From Zanthoxylum bungeanum (lineage: Eukaryota > Streptophyta > Magnoliopsida > Sapindales > Rutaceae): DNA of 64,000 nt. This document shows, piece by piece, positions 23,227 to 33,406 of the stretch (the first letter of the stretch is position 1; the number at the start of each line of letters is the position of its first letter). Where the stretch lies: contig SKCR01049629.1 of assembly GCA_019454045.1 (NCBI GenBank), forward strand, positions 1 to 64,000, written 5' to 3'. The notes below the pieces were generated by a model. That model saw only the letters and a list, made by a program, of their open reading frames with translations, searched no databases and was not told the origin of the DNA. The translations under genes were made by a program, and so were the position numbers.

Positions 23227-24055
23227 CGAGTTGAGAGTCGGACGTCGCCTCCACTCTCTTTGCCCCCAATTCCTTGAGTAATTCTAGTCCGGCTATCAGT
23301 GTTTCATACTCAGCTTCATTGTTCGTAATCTGAAAGCCACATTTGAAAGCTTGTTGGATTAAGTTCCCTTCAGGTGTGGTGATTACTACCCCTAAACCAG
23401 AACCTCGACTGCTGGAAGACCCGTCCACTGCTAATTTCCATACCGCAGCCGAGGCGACAATAAGTAATTCATTCTCCCCTTCTGTTTGCATGCCGAGACT
23501 AAAATCTGCCACAAAGTCTGCAAGTGCTTGGGACTTGATAGCCATTCGCGGCTGATACGTGATGTCGTATTCTCCGAGTTCAACAGCCCATTTGGTCATT
23601 CTCCCAGACATATCGGGTTTGTGAAGGATACTCTGTAATGGATAAGTGGAGTAGACAGTGATTGGGTGGCCCTGGAAGTAAGGGCGGAGTTTTCGTGCTG
23701 CCACGACCAAAGTTAAGACCATTCGTTCCATTTTGGTATATCGTGTCTCCGTATCTAGCAGGGCCTTACTCACATAGTAGACTGGATGTTGTGAACCTTC
23801 ATCCTCATTAACTAGTACCGCGCTAACAGCTTGAGGAGAAACCCCAAGGTACACATACAACCTTTCTCCATCGAGTGGCTTAGATAAGAGTGGTGGCGTG
23901 GTCAGGTATTCTTTCAGTCTGGTTAGGGCCTCCTCGCAATCCTGGGTCCATTCGAACTTCTTCGATTTTCCAAGCGTCGAGAAGAACAGAAAACTCTTGT
24001 CGGTTGACTTGGAAATGAACCTGTTGAGAGCCGCAATTCGCCCTGCAAGCCGCAT
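23126..24055 (-). pseudogene. Tat RNase H and second (archaeal-type) RNase H
   Basis: It runs from the RT connection (MRLAGRIAALNRFISKS, FEWTQDCEEALTRLKEYL) through the first RNase H (YVYLGVSPQAVSAVLV, YYVSKALLDTETRY, ALADFVADF) to a second one. The second begins WKLAVDGSSSSRGSGLGVV and has NNEAEYETLIAGLELL and TSDSQLVVNQL, giving the D-E-D acidic set. Having both is the mark of plant Tat elements. The frame is open to about 23200, where it shifts. A TGA near 24126 separates it from RT. Confidence 0.9.
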
Positions 24056-24127
24056 GACTTCTTTCTGATTCGACGGAGACGGAATATTAAGAATTGACTT
24101 TATCTGTTCCGGATTGGCTTCAATCCC

Positions 24128-24880
24128 TCACCGCGTGACCAGGTACCCCATAAATTTTCTCGAAGCTACTCCGAAAGCACATTTGGTTGGGTTGAGCTTC
24201 ATTCCATACTTCTTCATTACTCCAAAAGCTTCCTCAAGATGTTCCAAGTGCTGGTCGGCTAGCAAGGACTTCACCAGCATGTCATCGATATACACTTCCA
24301 TTGTCGTCCCAATCTGTCGGCTGAATATCTTGTTTACAAGTCGCTGGTAGGTAGCGCCCGCATTCTTTAACCCAAACGGCATCACTTTGTAGCAGTAGAT
24401 CCCCATGTTGGTGATGAAAGCCATTTTTTCTTGATCATTCGGATGCATCAGAATCTGATTGTAGCCGAAATATGCATCCATGAAACTCAAAATTTCATGC
24501 CCAGCTGTCGCGTCAACCAGCGAATCTATGTGTGGCAGGGGAAATGAATCTTTCGGGCACGCTTTTTTCAAGTCGGTGAAGTCGATACAAACTAGCCATT
24601 TCCCATTCTTCTTTCGCACGACCACGACGTTTGCCAGCCATTCCGGGTACTGCACCTCTCTGACCGCTCCATTCTCCAATAACTTCTGTACATCTTCGTC
24701 TATTACTCGGTTCCTCTCTGGGGCGAACTTACTTCTCTTCTGCTTGACGGGTGGAAAGGACGGGTCTACATGCAGTTCATGTGTTATCAACTCTGGGTCA
24801 ATTCTTGTCATATCCTTATGCGACCAAGCAAAACAATCGTGGTGCTTCTGGAGGAATTCTAATAGCTTTGCTCGCAGCAA
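24128..24880 (-). CDS. Tat reverse transcriptase segment
   Basis: This is an open segment of 250 codons. It contains KQKRSKFAPERNRVIDEDV, the fingers/palm motifs VVVRKKNGKWLVCIDFTDL and SFMDAYFGYNQI, then MPFGLKNAGATYQRLVN, and the catalytic YIDDM. It ends in KCAFGVASRKFMGYLVTR at a TGA that probably was an Arg codon, since the continuation GIEANPEQIKSIL is in frame. The segment is part of a polyprotein, so the ATG at 24880 is not a true start. Confidence 0.88.
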   Translation of the reverse strand: MLRAKLLEFLQKHHDCFAWSHKDMTRIDPELITHELHVDPSFPPVKQKRSKFAPERNRVIDEDVQKLLENGAVREVQYPEWLANVVVVRKKNGKWLVCIDFTDLKKACPKDSFPLPHIDSLVDATAGHEILSFMDAYFGYNQILMHPNDQEKMAFITNMGIYCYKVMPFGLKNAGATYQRLVNKIFSRQIGTTMEVYIDDMLVKSLLADQHLEHLEEAFGVMKKYGMKLNPTKCAFGVASRKFMGYLVTR

Positions 24881-25070
24881 TGGTTCCAGGTCGGCTCCAA
24901 CACGGGTCTTGTGGTCTGGGAATTGTGGGTGAATCTGGATTTCGTCGAATTCCTCTACCTTGGGTTCATTAACACTCTTGTAATTGCTATGACGACTAAG
25001 TTTTAGGCTTCAGGGTCGTCTGGTAGCATGTCCTCGAAGCAAGTTGATCTCCTTTAATCTCCTGAAATCC

Positions 25071-25658
25071 TCATTTAGTTGAAAATTTCAGCACCTGGTG
25101 ATACGTGGAAGAAACTGCTCGCATCTCATGAATCCACGGTCGTCCCACTATTATATTGTAGGCTGACGGGCAGTCTAGGACCAAGAACGTGACCATTTTG
25201 TTCACCCCTCCTGCATATACTGGAAGATAGATTTCGCCCATCGTGAACTTTTGCTCCCCGCTGAAACCAATCAGAGCAGTAGACCGTCTGCTCATTTTCT
25301 CAGATCCTCCTCCCATATCATTGAGTGCTGACCAAAAGATAATATTGGCGGATGACCCGGTGTCGACCAATACCCTCTTGACCATAAAGTTGGCCACTTG
25401 AAGGGATATTACCAAGGCATCATGGTGGGGATTGACATGACTAGACAATTGGTCATCCAAAAATTCAATCACCAAGTCGGTACGACTCCCCGAAACAGCT
25501 CGCTCGTGGTCCGAGAGAACGGAGGAAACCATCATCGTCTGTCGTTTCGCTGCTGAATAAGAGACTCCACTTACCTCCGAGCCTCCAGAAATGACGTTGA
25601 CGGTGCTATTGATTGGAGACGGCATTGGAGCTTCCACTCGATCTTCCCTCCGGGCCAA
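25071..25658 (-). CDS. Tat aspartic protease segment
   Basis: The frame has ANFMVKRVLVDTGSSANII, with the DTGSS active site at about residue 106. It is followed by LIGFSGEQKFTMGEIYLPV and CPSAYNIIVGRPWIHEM, the usual retropepsin end in plant gypsy elements. It overlaps the end of gag in another frame. A one-base change near 25660 probably separates what was a continuous gag-pro frame, because KGKITLARREDRVEAPMPSP reads as the natural continuation. The region from 24881 to 25070 is the degenerate link to RT. Confidence 0.85.
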   Translation of the reverse strand: MARREDRVEAPMPSPINSTVNVISGGSEVSGVSYSAAKRQTMMVSSVLSDHERAVSGSRTDLVIEFLDDQLSSHVNPHHDALVISLQVANFMVKRVLVDTGSSANIIFWSALNDMGGGSEKMSRRSTALIGFSGEQKFTMGEIYLPVYAGGVNKMVTFLVLDCPSAYNIIVGRPWIHEMRAVSSTYHQVLKFSTK

Positions 25659-27073
25659 GGTAATTTTCCCTTTTCTGTCAACAAGTCTTTCAAGTGTCCT
25701 TTATTTAGTAGCTCTAAGACTTCCAGCCTTAAAGCTATGCAGTCAGCCGTTGTGTGGCCGTAATCTCGGTGGAACTCACACCATCTGCTGGTATCCTTCT
25801 TCCCTGAATTGTCCCTTGACCGTGGAGGCCACTTAACTTCATTTCCCATCTTCCTGAGGACTGAAACGAGTTCTCCTGGCGAGACAGTGAAGTTGTAGTC
25901 TGGGAGTCGTGTGGTGACGTTTGAAGACCATTCTCTTCTGTCGAAGGTGACAGGCCTATGGTTGGGCGACCTGTCGTAGGGTCGGGGATCCCTTGGACGG
26001 TAAGTCCTTCTGTCAGAAGAATGCACGGTTCCTTTAAAAGATTCCTTTGGTCGCCTAGAAGGACCCACTCCCTTCTCCCGGACGTTAGAGGTTCTTTCTT
26101 TACTCGTGTTCCTCATATCTTCTTCCCATCTGATCTTCGTTCGGGCTCTCATCAATGCCTGATCCATGGTGTAGCACCAGTTTTTCGTCAGCTTTTTATA
26201 AAGGCTACTATCTGCCTGCAATCCATTCCTGAATGCTTCTACCGCTGTCGGCTGGTGGAGATTTGGGATGGCTATTCTCTCTTTGTTGAATCGGGAGACG
26301 TAGCTTCGAATGGACTCTCCCTTCCGCTGCTGAATCAAGTTGAGGTCGTCTGTTGTCTTCTCGAACTTACATGAACTAGCAAAGTGCGCAACAAATTTGT
26401 CTGCCAATTCTTTGTAGGACCCAATCGATCCGAACGGCAGATTTATGAACCAAGTGAGGGCTGGACCGGCCAGCGTTTCCCCAAAGCCTTGACATAAGCC
26501 CGCTTCTTTTTGATGGGGTGTAAGGCTCGTAGACATCATCTTGTACTTGTAATGGATTATGTGGTCATCAGGGTCGGTTGATCCGTCATACAATTTCATC
26601 TCTGGGGGGCTAAATTTCCGTGGAAGTTCAACGGAGTTAATCCCCTCTTCGAATGGAGTATCAGCCAAAGCTCCTAACCTGCTCTTTCTCAGCGGTAACC
26701 TAACCCCTGGTATACTCGCCAGAATGGCTTCCTTGAATTCTTCCATCTCCTGACGCATGGTCGTAGTCGTCACAACGTCGGCTGGAAGACTCCGGTGACT
26801 GCTTCCGCGGCCCGTAAGTTGATTTTCTTGCTGGGAGCCTCCGTCTCGCTCCGGCTCTAGACCCCCCGCTGGATTCTGTCGGCGGCCCGGAGCTTCGGAG
26901 GGATTCATCAATCCCAATTGGTCGCGAGGAGTAGTAAGTCGCTCCAGCTGCCTTTGGAGATCGCCATTAGTGGTCTTCATGGCCAAATTCTCTTCTTCAA
27001 GTATACGTAAACGTTCCTGGAGAAGGGCCATCTGGTTGGCAATTGAGTCTGATGGCTCGCCGCTTGATGTCAT
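25571..27073 (-). CDS. Tat gag polyprotein
   Basis: An open frame of 500 codons starts 80 bp after the PBS. The first 70 residues form a coiled coil (ALLQERLRILEEENLAM). The retrotransposon gag core lies at about 155-285 (YDGSTDPDDHIIHYKYKM, ALTWFINLPFGSI, YVSRFNKERIAIPNL). A knuckle-like CEFHRDYGHTTADC is near residue 430-445. The last 30 residues or so are probably out of frame because of the gag-pro shift. It is the most intact frame of the element. Confidence 0.9.
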   Translation of the reverse strand: MTSSGEPSDSIANQMALLQERLRILEEENLAMKTTNGDLQRQLERLTTPRDQLGLMNPSEAPGRRQNPAGGLEPERDGGSQQENQLTGRGSSHRSLPADVVTTTTMRQEMEEFKEAILASIPGVRLPLRKSRLGALADTPFEEGINSVELPRKFSPPEMKLYDGSTDPDDHIIHYKYKMMSTSLTPHQKEAGLCQGFGETLAGPALTWFINLPFGSIGSYKELADKFVAHFASSCKFEKTTDDLNLIQQRKGESIRSYVSRFNKERIAIPNLHQPTAVEAFRNGLQADSSLYKKLTKNWCYTMDQALMRARTKIRWEEDMRNTSKERTSNVREKGVGPSRRPKESFKGTVHSSDRRTYRPRDPRPYDRSPNHRPVTFDRREWSSNVTTRLPDYNFTVSPGELVSVLRKMGNEVKWPPRSRDNSGKKDTSRWCEFHRDYGHTTADCIALRLEVLELLNKGHLKDLLTEKGKLPWPGGKIEWKLQCRLQSIAPSTSFLEARR

Positions 27074-27130
27074 GTCTATGCTATGAAAGTTCGTTGTTAT
27101 GACCGGAGCTTTGATTTGCTATGAATCGCT

Positions 27131-27153
27131 AGGGCCCCACGGTGGGTGCCAAA
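27131..27153 (-). other. Primer-binding site of the Tat element
   Basis: The minus strand reads TTTGGCACCCACCGTGGGG next to the 5' LTR. This resembles the GGCGCCCACCGTGGGG sites of plant gypsy elements. The priming tRNA was not identified. Confidence 0.7.
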
Positions 27154-27154
27154 C

Positions 27155-27804
27155 TGTAAACGCTGATTTTCACCCCACGTCTACAATCGAGATTTCGTGA
27201 GAATGGCGCTGGCGATCCTGCAAAACAAAGAAAGTATGGTGAACGGAGAGGGTCTACCCACCGGTGTGGTGGATACCGTAGGCACTCCGACGCCCAAGTC
27301 AGTGATGAAAATGAGGTGTGCTTAGACCGTAGAAGGCGGAACAAGGTCAGATGTTACCTTGATCCCCGTGGGCTGCCGTGAGGGCGGTAGGTCGGTGGTG
27401 CTGAGGGCTAGAGAGGGTAATTTTAGGCTGAGGATATGAGTGCTCGAAGTTTTTCCCCCAAAAAAAGGTCCTCTTCTCTGGAGCCTCGTCTCCCTTTTAT
27501 ACATCTTCCCAGTAACGTGCGCCTTTACTCCTTTCTTAATTACTCGTCCGTTACTTGGAGTTTAAATGCCTCAATTTGCCCGTTGTAGGTCGGTTCAGGC
27601 GAGTCATTAAGTGTTGTTTTAAAGCTCGGGCGTTACGTGGGTTGGCCGTTTGTGTGGCCATTCAGTTATGGGCGTCGGTGTTCATTGGGCCTGGGCTTAC
27701 ATTGTGTCTCTGGGGTTCAATCAGGAGGCTTCAAGGGTGCGTACAGCATTGGGCCCCTGAAGCAGAATAACGAAACTACCCCTGGACCAAATTTGGCCCA
27801 TACA
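27155..27804 (-). repeat. 5' LTR of the Tat element
   Basis: It is 650 bp. On the minus strand it begins TGTATGGGCCAAATTTGG and ends GCGTTTACA. It pairs with 3778-4428 and is followed by the TSD TGCTT. Confidence 0.92.
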
Positions 27805-29916
27805 TGCTTCTAATTATTTAACACTTCCACAACAATTTTTCTCAACAAAATTCATCAACAAAACAATAATAAATTTATAAATTAAATTTACCAACAATTG
27901 ATATCAATCATTGCCAATTGTTGAAGCTTTGCATCCAAAATCCCAAAATCCTCCAAGCTTTGAACTTCCTTCTTTCTCCACCAAATTGAGCTCCTCCAAG
28001 AACAAATCTTGGTGATCAAAAGGTGGTTTGATCACTCAAGAATGACAACAAGATTTTCCCCAAAATTTAACTCTTAAACCCTAGGAAAAATTCAAGCTTC
28101 AAGAACACAAATTAACCCTCAACCTTTTGGGATTAATTTTATGGACTTGATTATATGTAGGGTAATATTTGGTGAGATTTAGGCTTGGATTTAAAAAGCA
28201 AAAACCAATTCTTTCTTTTGTCTTGCTCGGCAGAGGTGAGAAGCAGTGAAACCAAAAAAAAAAAAAAACAATTTCTTTCTTTTGTTGGTTTCGAAAGTGG
28301 GGCAGTAAAGTGAAGAAGCCAATTTCTTTTGCTTTTTTATACTTTTGCTTTTATTAATTAAAATTAAGGAAAACCAAAATCAAACCAAATAACAAACCAT
28401 GGTTTAAGGGAATCTTTTCACTACATCACATATTCAAAAAATTTAACTTAACCAAAGTTAAAATAAAATCTCACCAACTTTGTAACTTAGTTACAATTAA
28501 AAACTTTAGTTACATTAACCAAAATTATTCAATTGCTTTAACTTAGTTACTTTAATTAATTAAAAGCTTTATTTGTATAAATCAAGTAATTAATTGTGTA
28601 TATTAATTTAACAATTAAATTAATTTACTAATTAATTACTAATTTAATGTAAATCAAATTTACATCTATTATACAATAAACTTATATCAATGCTTGATAT
28701 AAAATTAATTAATTCAATTCATCTCATGAATTATCGGATCAAACAATTTTAATCCTTAAAATCCAAAAAATACATTGTCAACATTTGACGAAAAGTCGCC
28801 CTAGTACCCAACGAGTAAACTTAATATAATGGAACTCTCTACGCTCACGTTCGGTTGTTATTTATATATATACATATATATCTCATATATTCGTACATAT
28901 ATTCATGAAGGCTTGCCCACCTACAAATCGTGACTAAAAACAACACGACACGTCGAACCATACAAGTCGAGGTTAAAACGTTAATGTATAATCCCTTCGT
29001 CATTATGGTCTTCAATTGAGTAAGGTTATAGATTTACTGTCAAAACTTTATCTACTCAATATTAAATAACTTTTCACAATCATATTCCATTAATAAATAA
29101 TATATGCAAAACTCTTTTCAATATTATTTATAATGTTAAAGAAATAATTTCTTCAACGAACTTTTGGCCAAAAAATTTCCGGAATATACTCTGAAAATTT
29201 TCTGGAAACATAATCCAACCATATGGACTGACGAATCCTCATATTAACACACACCGATCTTCGTGAGCATCGGTCTATACCTAACAGTCATCCATATGTC
29301 AGACCATAAAAGGTCTCTGACATGCATGGTATCAGACACAGAGGATCACTCACAAGACTACCGTGTTGTTTCAAGGCAAAGGACCACAATAACTACTCAA
29401 CTCGAAAAGATAATTATTGACAGTTTTATGGAATATCTATTAGTCATCTTTATGAGTTTGTTCGATATTCATTCCACTAATGAATATCGGTATTTCTATA
29501 CGAACTTCCGCTAAGCTCATAGTCTGTTGAGACAAACCATATGTCCATTACATATATAGAAAATGCACTAGTCTTAACAATATAATGACCGACCCATGTC
29601 AATATATCTAGATCATGAATAATTTATATTCGAGAGAATGCGTGATATTTCTCAACACCATTTGCAACCCTTGCAACTATATCACCATATGTTGTAACTC
29701 TCGGGTCTTTACTAATTTCATATAAAGTTCCGAGTGAAACTCGAAATCTCTAACTCTTAGAGTAATCTAACACTTAGATTTACAATATATAAATAAAAGT
29801 AAGAAATTACCATACAAATAAATAAATAATCATGATAAAGAAAATATTATATTACATAAATAACAAATATTCATACAAAAAATGAATGGTGCTTTATCAC
29901 CATTTTCAACACCCGT

Positions 29917-30653
29917 GTAGGTTCCTGTTCACACGGTTTCCAGCAGAGACAATGTAAAGTTGGCTACAACATATTGTAATTTGTAAATGTCATATATAGT
30001 GCTTTCCCATGCATCGACTTATCTATACATGGTTCATATATGAACATAATATACGAACACGTACACGTACATTACAAAATTAATTATCCATTAATTGCTT
30101 GTTATAATTCTGCACGACCACATGATGAGCACATGCATCAATGCAGTTTACTTTTCATATCATGTGGCACACATGCATGATAACATGGGCATGGAAACAT
30201 TCATGATCATATGACCAGAATTCGTCGTGATCATGATCCAAGTTTCTCTTCAGTGCGTACATGATTTAGCAGATAAGAATAGTTATAATTCTCACAATTA
30301 TACAATTTCAGTTATTAATTAATGGATATATATATATATATATTGTACAAGATCTTTTAAAGTTTTGAAGTGCATAATTAATGTTGGGAAGATCCTACAT
30401 CATGATCACTATATCTTCGTCATGATCCCGATCGATCTTGATTCAGACGAAGAGCCTAATGATCACGATCAAATATATATATGGCGGAAATCAATTAATA
30501 CTATTATGGGATTTATAAGCATCATAGCCATTATAGAAAATAAAGATGGCAACCATCAATGGTGATAAAACATCACTAATTTAATATTATCCTTCTACCT
30601 GAGCTAAAATAATAAACAACAACTAAATGAACGGAACTTATATTTATTATAAC
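29917..30653. other. Unassigned spacer
   Basis: This 0.7-kb AT-rich stretch lies between two insertions. It has a short (TA)n run at about 30329-30345 and many ATCATGATC-type words. A 66-codon frame (30365-30565) has no recognisable domain. It may be old host sequence or eroded repeat. Confidence 0.5.
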
Positions 30654-30984
30654 TGTTGACGGCTGATTTTGGTCTCAGGGCAATATGAGAATATTACTCC
30701 CGAGACAATCCTCCCTCAATAGTGAATTTGTTCGGTTAAGGGGAAACCAAAAGCAAATTTAGCAAAAGACAGATAAATACACAAATCAACAATGAGATTT
30801 AACGTGGTTCGGCGGATCAGATCCAACCTACGTCCACGGACACAAACCGAGTAATACTTTTATTACCGAGATATGTTTCTCTGCTCTGTTTTTGTGTTTT
30901 TTACAAGTTTGATGGTAATGATTCTGATATTGATTCTCATCTCAACTTTCAACTTGTTACCACTACAAGAATTATGGCTTTTAG

Positions 30985-31812
30985 CGTCCAAATATTTAGC
31001 GTCGACTACTGTTTCGACGCTAAAAGTGAGTTTTAGCGTCGAAAATGATATTCGACGCTATATGTCATATTTTTAGCGACGGAATAAAACTTCGACGCAG
31101 AATATTAATGTTTTAGCGTCGAAAACTTTTTTCGACGCTAAAATCAGTACTTTAGCGTCGAATAATATTCGACGCTGAATAATTCTATTATTGCAATAAT
31201 TTTTGGCGCCAAATATTACACTTTTAGCGTCAAAAAACGGAGTCGACGCCAAAAATATACTTTTAGCTTCGAACATATATCATCGCTAAAGGTTTATGAA
31301 GTTTCCACCGACAAATCCTTGATTCTTTCACGTCTAAATTAAATTCGACGCTAATTTTTTGATATTTAGCGTCGAAAAAACAGTTTCGACGCTAAAAGTG
31401 AGTTTTAGCGTCGAAAATGATATTCGACGCTATATGTCATATTTTTAGCGACGGAATAAAACTTCGACGCAGAATATTAATGTTTTAGCGTCGAAAACTT
31501 TTTTCGACGCTAAAATCAGTACTTTAGCGTCGAATAATATTCGACGCTGAATAATTCTATTATTGCAATAATTTTTGGCGCCAAATATTACACTTTTAGC
31601 GTCAAAAAACGGAGTCGACGCCAAAAATATACTTTTAGCGTCGAACATATATCATCGCTAAAGGTTTATGAAGTTTCCACCGACAAATCCTTGATTCTTT
31701 CACGTCTAAATTAAATTCGACGCTAATTTTTTGATATTTAGCGTCGAAAAAACAGTTTCGACGCTAAAAACGTCAACAATTAGCGTCGAATTTGTTTATT
31801 CGACGCTAAAGA
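30985..31812. repeat. Left subterminal array of the CACTA element
   Basis: Many copies of TTTAGCGTCGAA and its inverse TTCGACGCTAAA occur, mostly as facing pairs separated by 0-20 bp. They are the expected kind of transposase-binding repeat. A 372-bp block at about 31013-31384 is duplicated directly as 31385-31756 with very few differences. Confidence 0.9.
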
Positions 31813-31966
31813 TAGATTAAAATGCAGATTGTCACCAACCCTTCTCCCCCTCTGTTTTTTCTCTCATTCTCTTCATTTTCATCCTCTGAAATCTGAGAAT
31901 TTCTCCTCTACAGCCTCACATCTCTCCTAAAAATTTTCAATAAAATTGTAATCAATTTCCGATAAG

Positions 31967-32215
31967 GTAATTCTTCTTTCATATTTCTTTATTATTTTCA
32001 ATTTTTATGATTATATATGTTGTTTATATGTTGTTTGTTAGTGATTTATGATTCATATATGTAGAGTAAGTATATTAATTAATAAAATATAATTTTTTTG
32101 TAAACTATTTAATTTATCAACCAAATATATATATATATGCTTAAATAAAGTATTACTGAATTAGTAATGTTGATTACTGTAAAATGATATCTAATAATTA
32201 TATTATTATATTTAG
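31967..32215 (+). other. Probable 5'-UTR intron of the TNPD gene
   Basis: A pyrimidine-rich leader ends GATAAG|GTAATT at 31966/31967. The acceptor ATATTTAG ends at 32215, 13 bp before the coding ATG. Confidence 0.6.
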
Positions 32216-33406
32216 GTATTCTGCTGAAATGGATAGAAATTGGATGAGCTTTCTGGATAGATTGAGTGTTGAATATCATAATGGAGTGTCTGAGTTTATG
32301 GAAGTCGCAAAGCAACACATTGATGCAGAAGGTCGTGTTCGTTGTCCATGTGCAAATTGTTTGAATAGGAAAAGGAAGCGGTTAGATGAAGTTCATAATC
32401 ATTTATACATGCCAGGAATATCACCAACTTACCGTACGTGGATTTATCACGGTGAGCAGTATCATTCTCAGTCACGGTTTTTTGATGTCGGCGAAGGGAG
32501 CAGTAATTACAATCAACCTGCAAATGATGAGATCGCCGATATTTTACATGACTTACAAGGTCCACAACTTGGTCATAGTGTTAGTGGTGACATGCCAGTG
32601 TTAAGTGGAAATGATCAAAATTTATTTAGTGAACTACTTGATGAGGCAAAAAAAATTCCATTCGAAGGTGCTGGAATGTCGATCTTGAATTTCGTTGTGA
32701 AATTATTACACATTAAAGTGATCAACAAAATGACCAACAAAAGTATCGATATGTTGTTAGAGTTACTGGCCCAAATGTTACCGGTTGGAAGCGAATTGCC
32801 TAAGTCGTACTACGAGGCAAAGAAAATGTTGCGTGATCTGGGAATGGGGTATGAATCCATTCATGCTTGTAAGTTTGATTGTGTATTATTTCGTGCCGAG
32901 TATGAATCACTTGAACATTGTCCGATATGTGGTGAAAGTCGGTACAAAGTCTGTGGTATGGGGAAGAAAGTGCCTCAAAATATATTGCGATATTTCCCTT
33001 TAACGCCCAGGCTGCAGAGATTGTTCATGTCACGACACACAGCGACTGATATGATGTGGCATCATGAAAAGAGGATCGGTGCGGAGGGCATACTTAGACA
33101 TCCTGCGGACGGAACCGAATGGAAGGAATTTGATGACATGTACCCCTGTTTCGCTGAGGACCCCTGTAATGTCAGGTTAGGTCTTGCCTCTGATTGTTTT
33201 AACCCATTTGGGAATATGTACAACTCTTATAGCATCTGGCCCGTTATTGTCATTCCATATAACTTACCTCCATGGAAATGTATGAAGGATCCGTTCATGT
33301 TTATGTCATTGCTTATCCCTGGTCCACGTTCACCTGGTAAAGATATAAATATTTACTTGAGACCATTGATCGAGGAGTTACAAACATTATGGAATGTGGG
33401 TGTGCA

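Larger units (their letters stand above)
3778..27804 (-). mobile_element. Ty3/gypsy Tat-lineage retrotransposon, interrupted
   Basis: It is bounded by near-identical LTRs and the TSD TGCTT (3773-3777 and 27805-27809). Read on the minus strand: 5' LTR, PBS, gag, protease, RT, RNase H, a second archaeal-type RNase H, integrase, then a long 3' region with an antisense gene and tandem repeats, and the 3' LTR. The second RNase H and the antisense gene before the 3' LTR are hallmarks of the plant Tat clade (Retand/Grande-like). A foreign 13.5-kb block (9226-22747) splits the integrase. Own length without it is about 10.5 kb. Confidence 0.9.
3452..29911 (-). mobile_element. Outermost lone LTR, split by nested elements
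   Basis: The pieces 3452-3777 and 27805-29911 together form one LTR of about 2.4 kb. It starts TGTTGAGTGAGG, ends TTTTCAACA, and is flanked by the 5-bp TSD CCCGT (3447-3451 and 29912-29916). No internal domain belongs to it, so it looks like a solo LTR formed by recombination. Its layout (a GCAGTGGAACCCG word near one end, a CTAGTAC..ACGAGTA word, and a GGTGCTTTATCACC word before the other end) parallels, at low identity, the LTR family at 33407 and 45271; the strand is taken from that comparison. It is the host of the Tat element. Confidence 0.8.

Noticed and set aside
30365..30565. 66-codon frame in the spacer
   Set aside because: Starts in AT-rich repeat-like sequence and has no recognisable features.
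30649..30653. ATAAC as a TSD of the small LTR element against ATATA at 53332-53336
   Set aside because: Only the first three bases agree and the right side is microsatellite, so no TSD is claimed.
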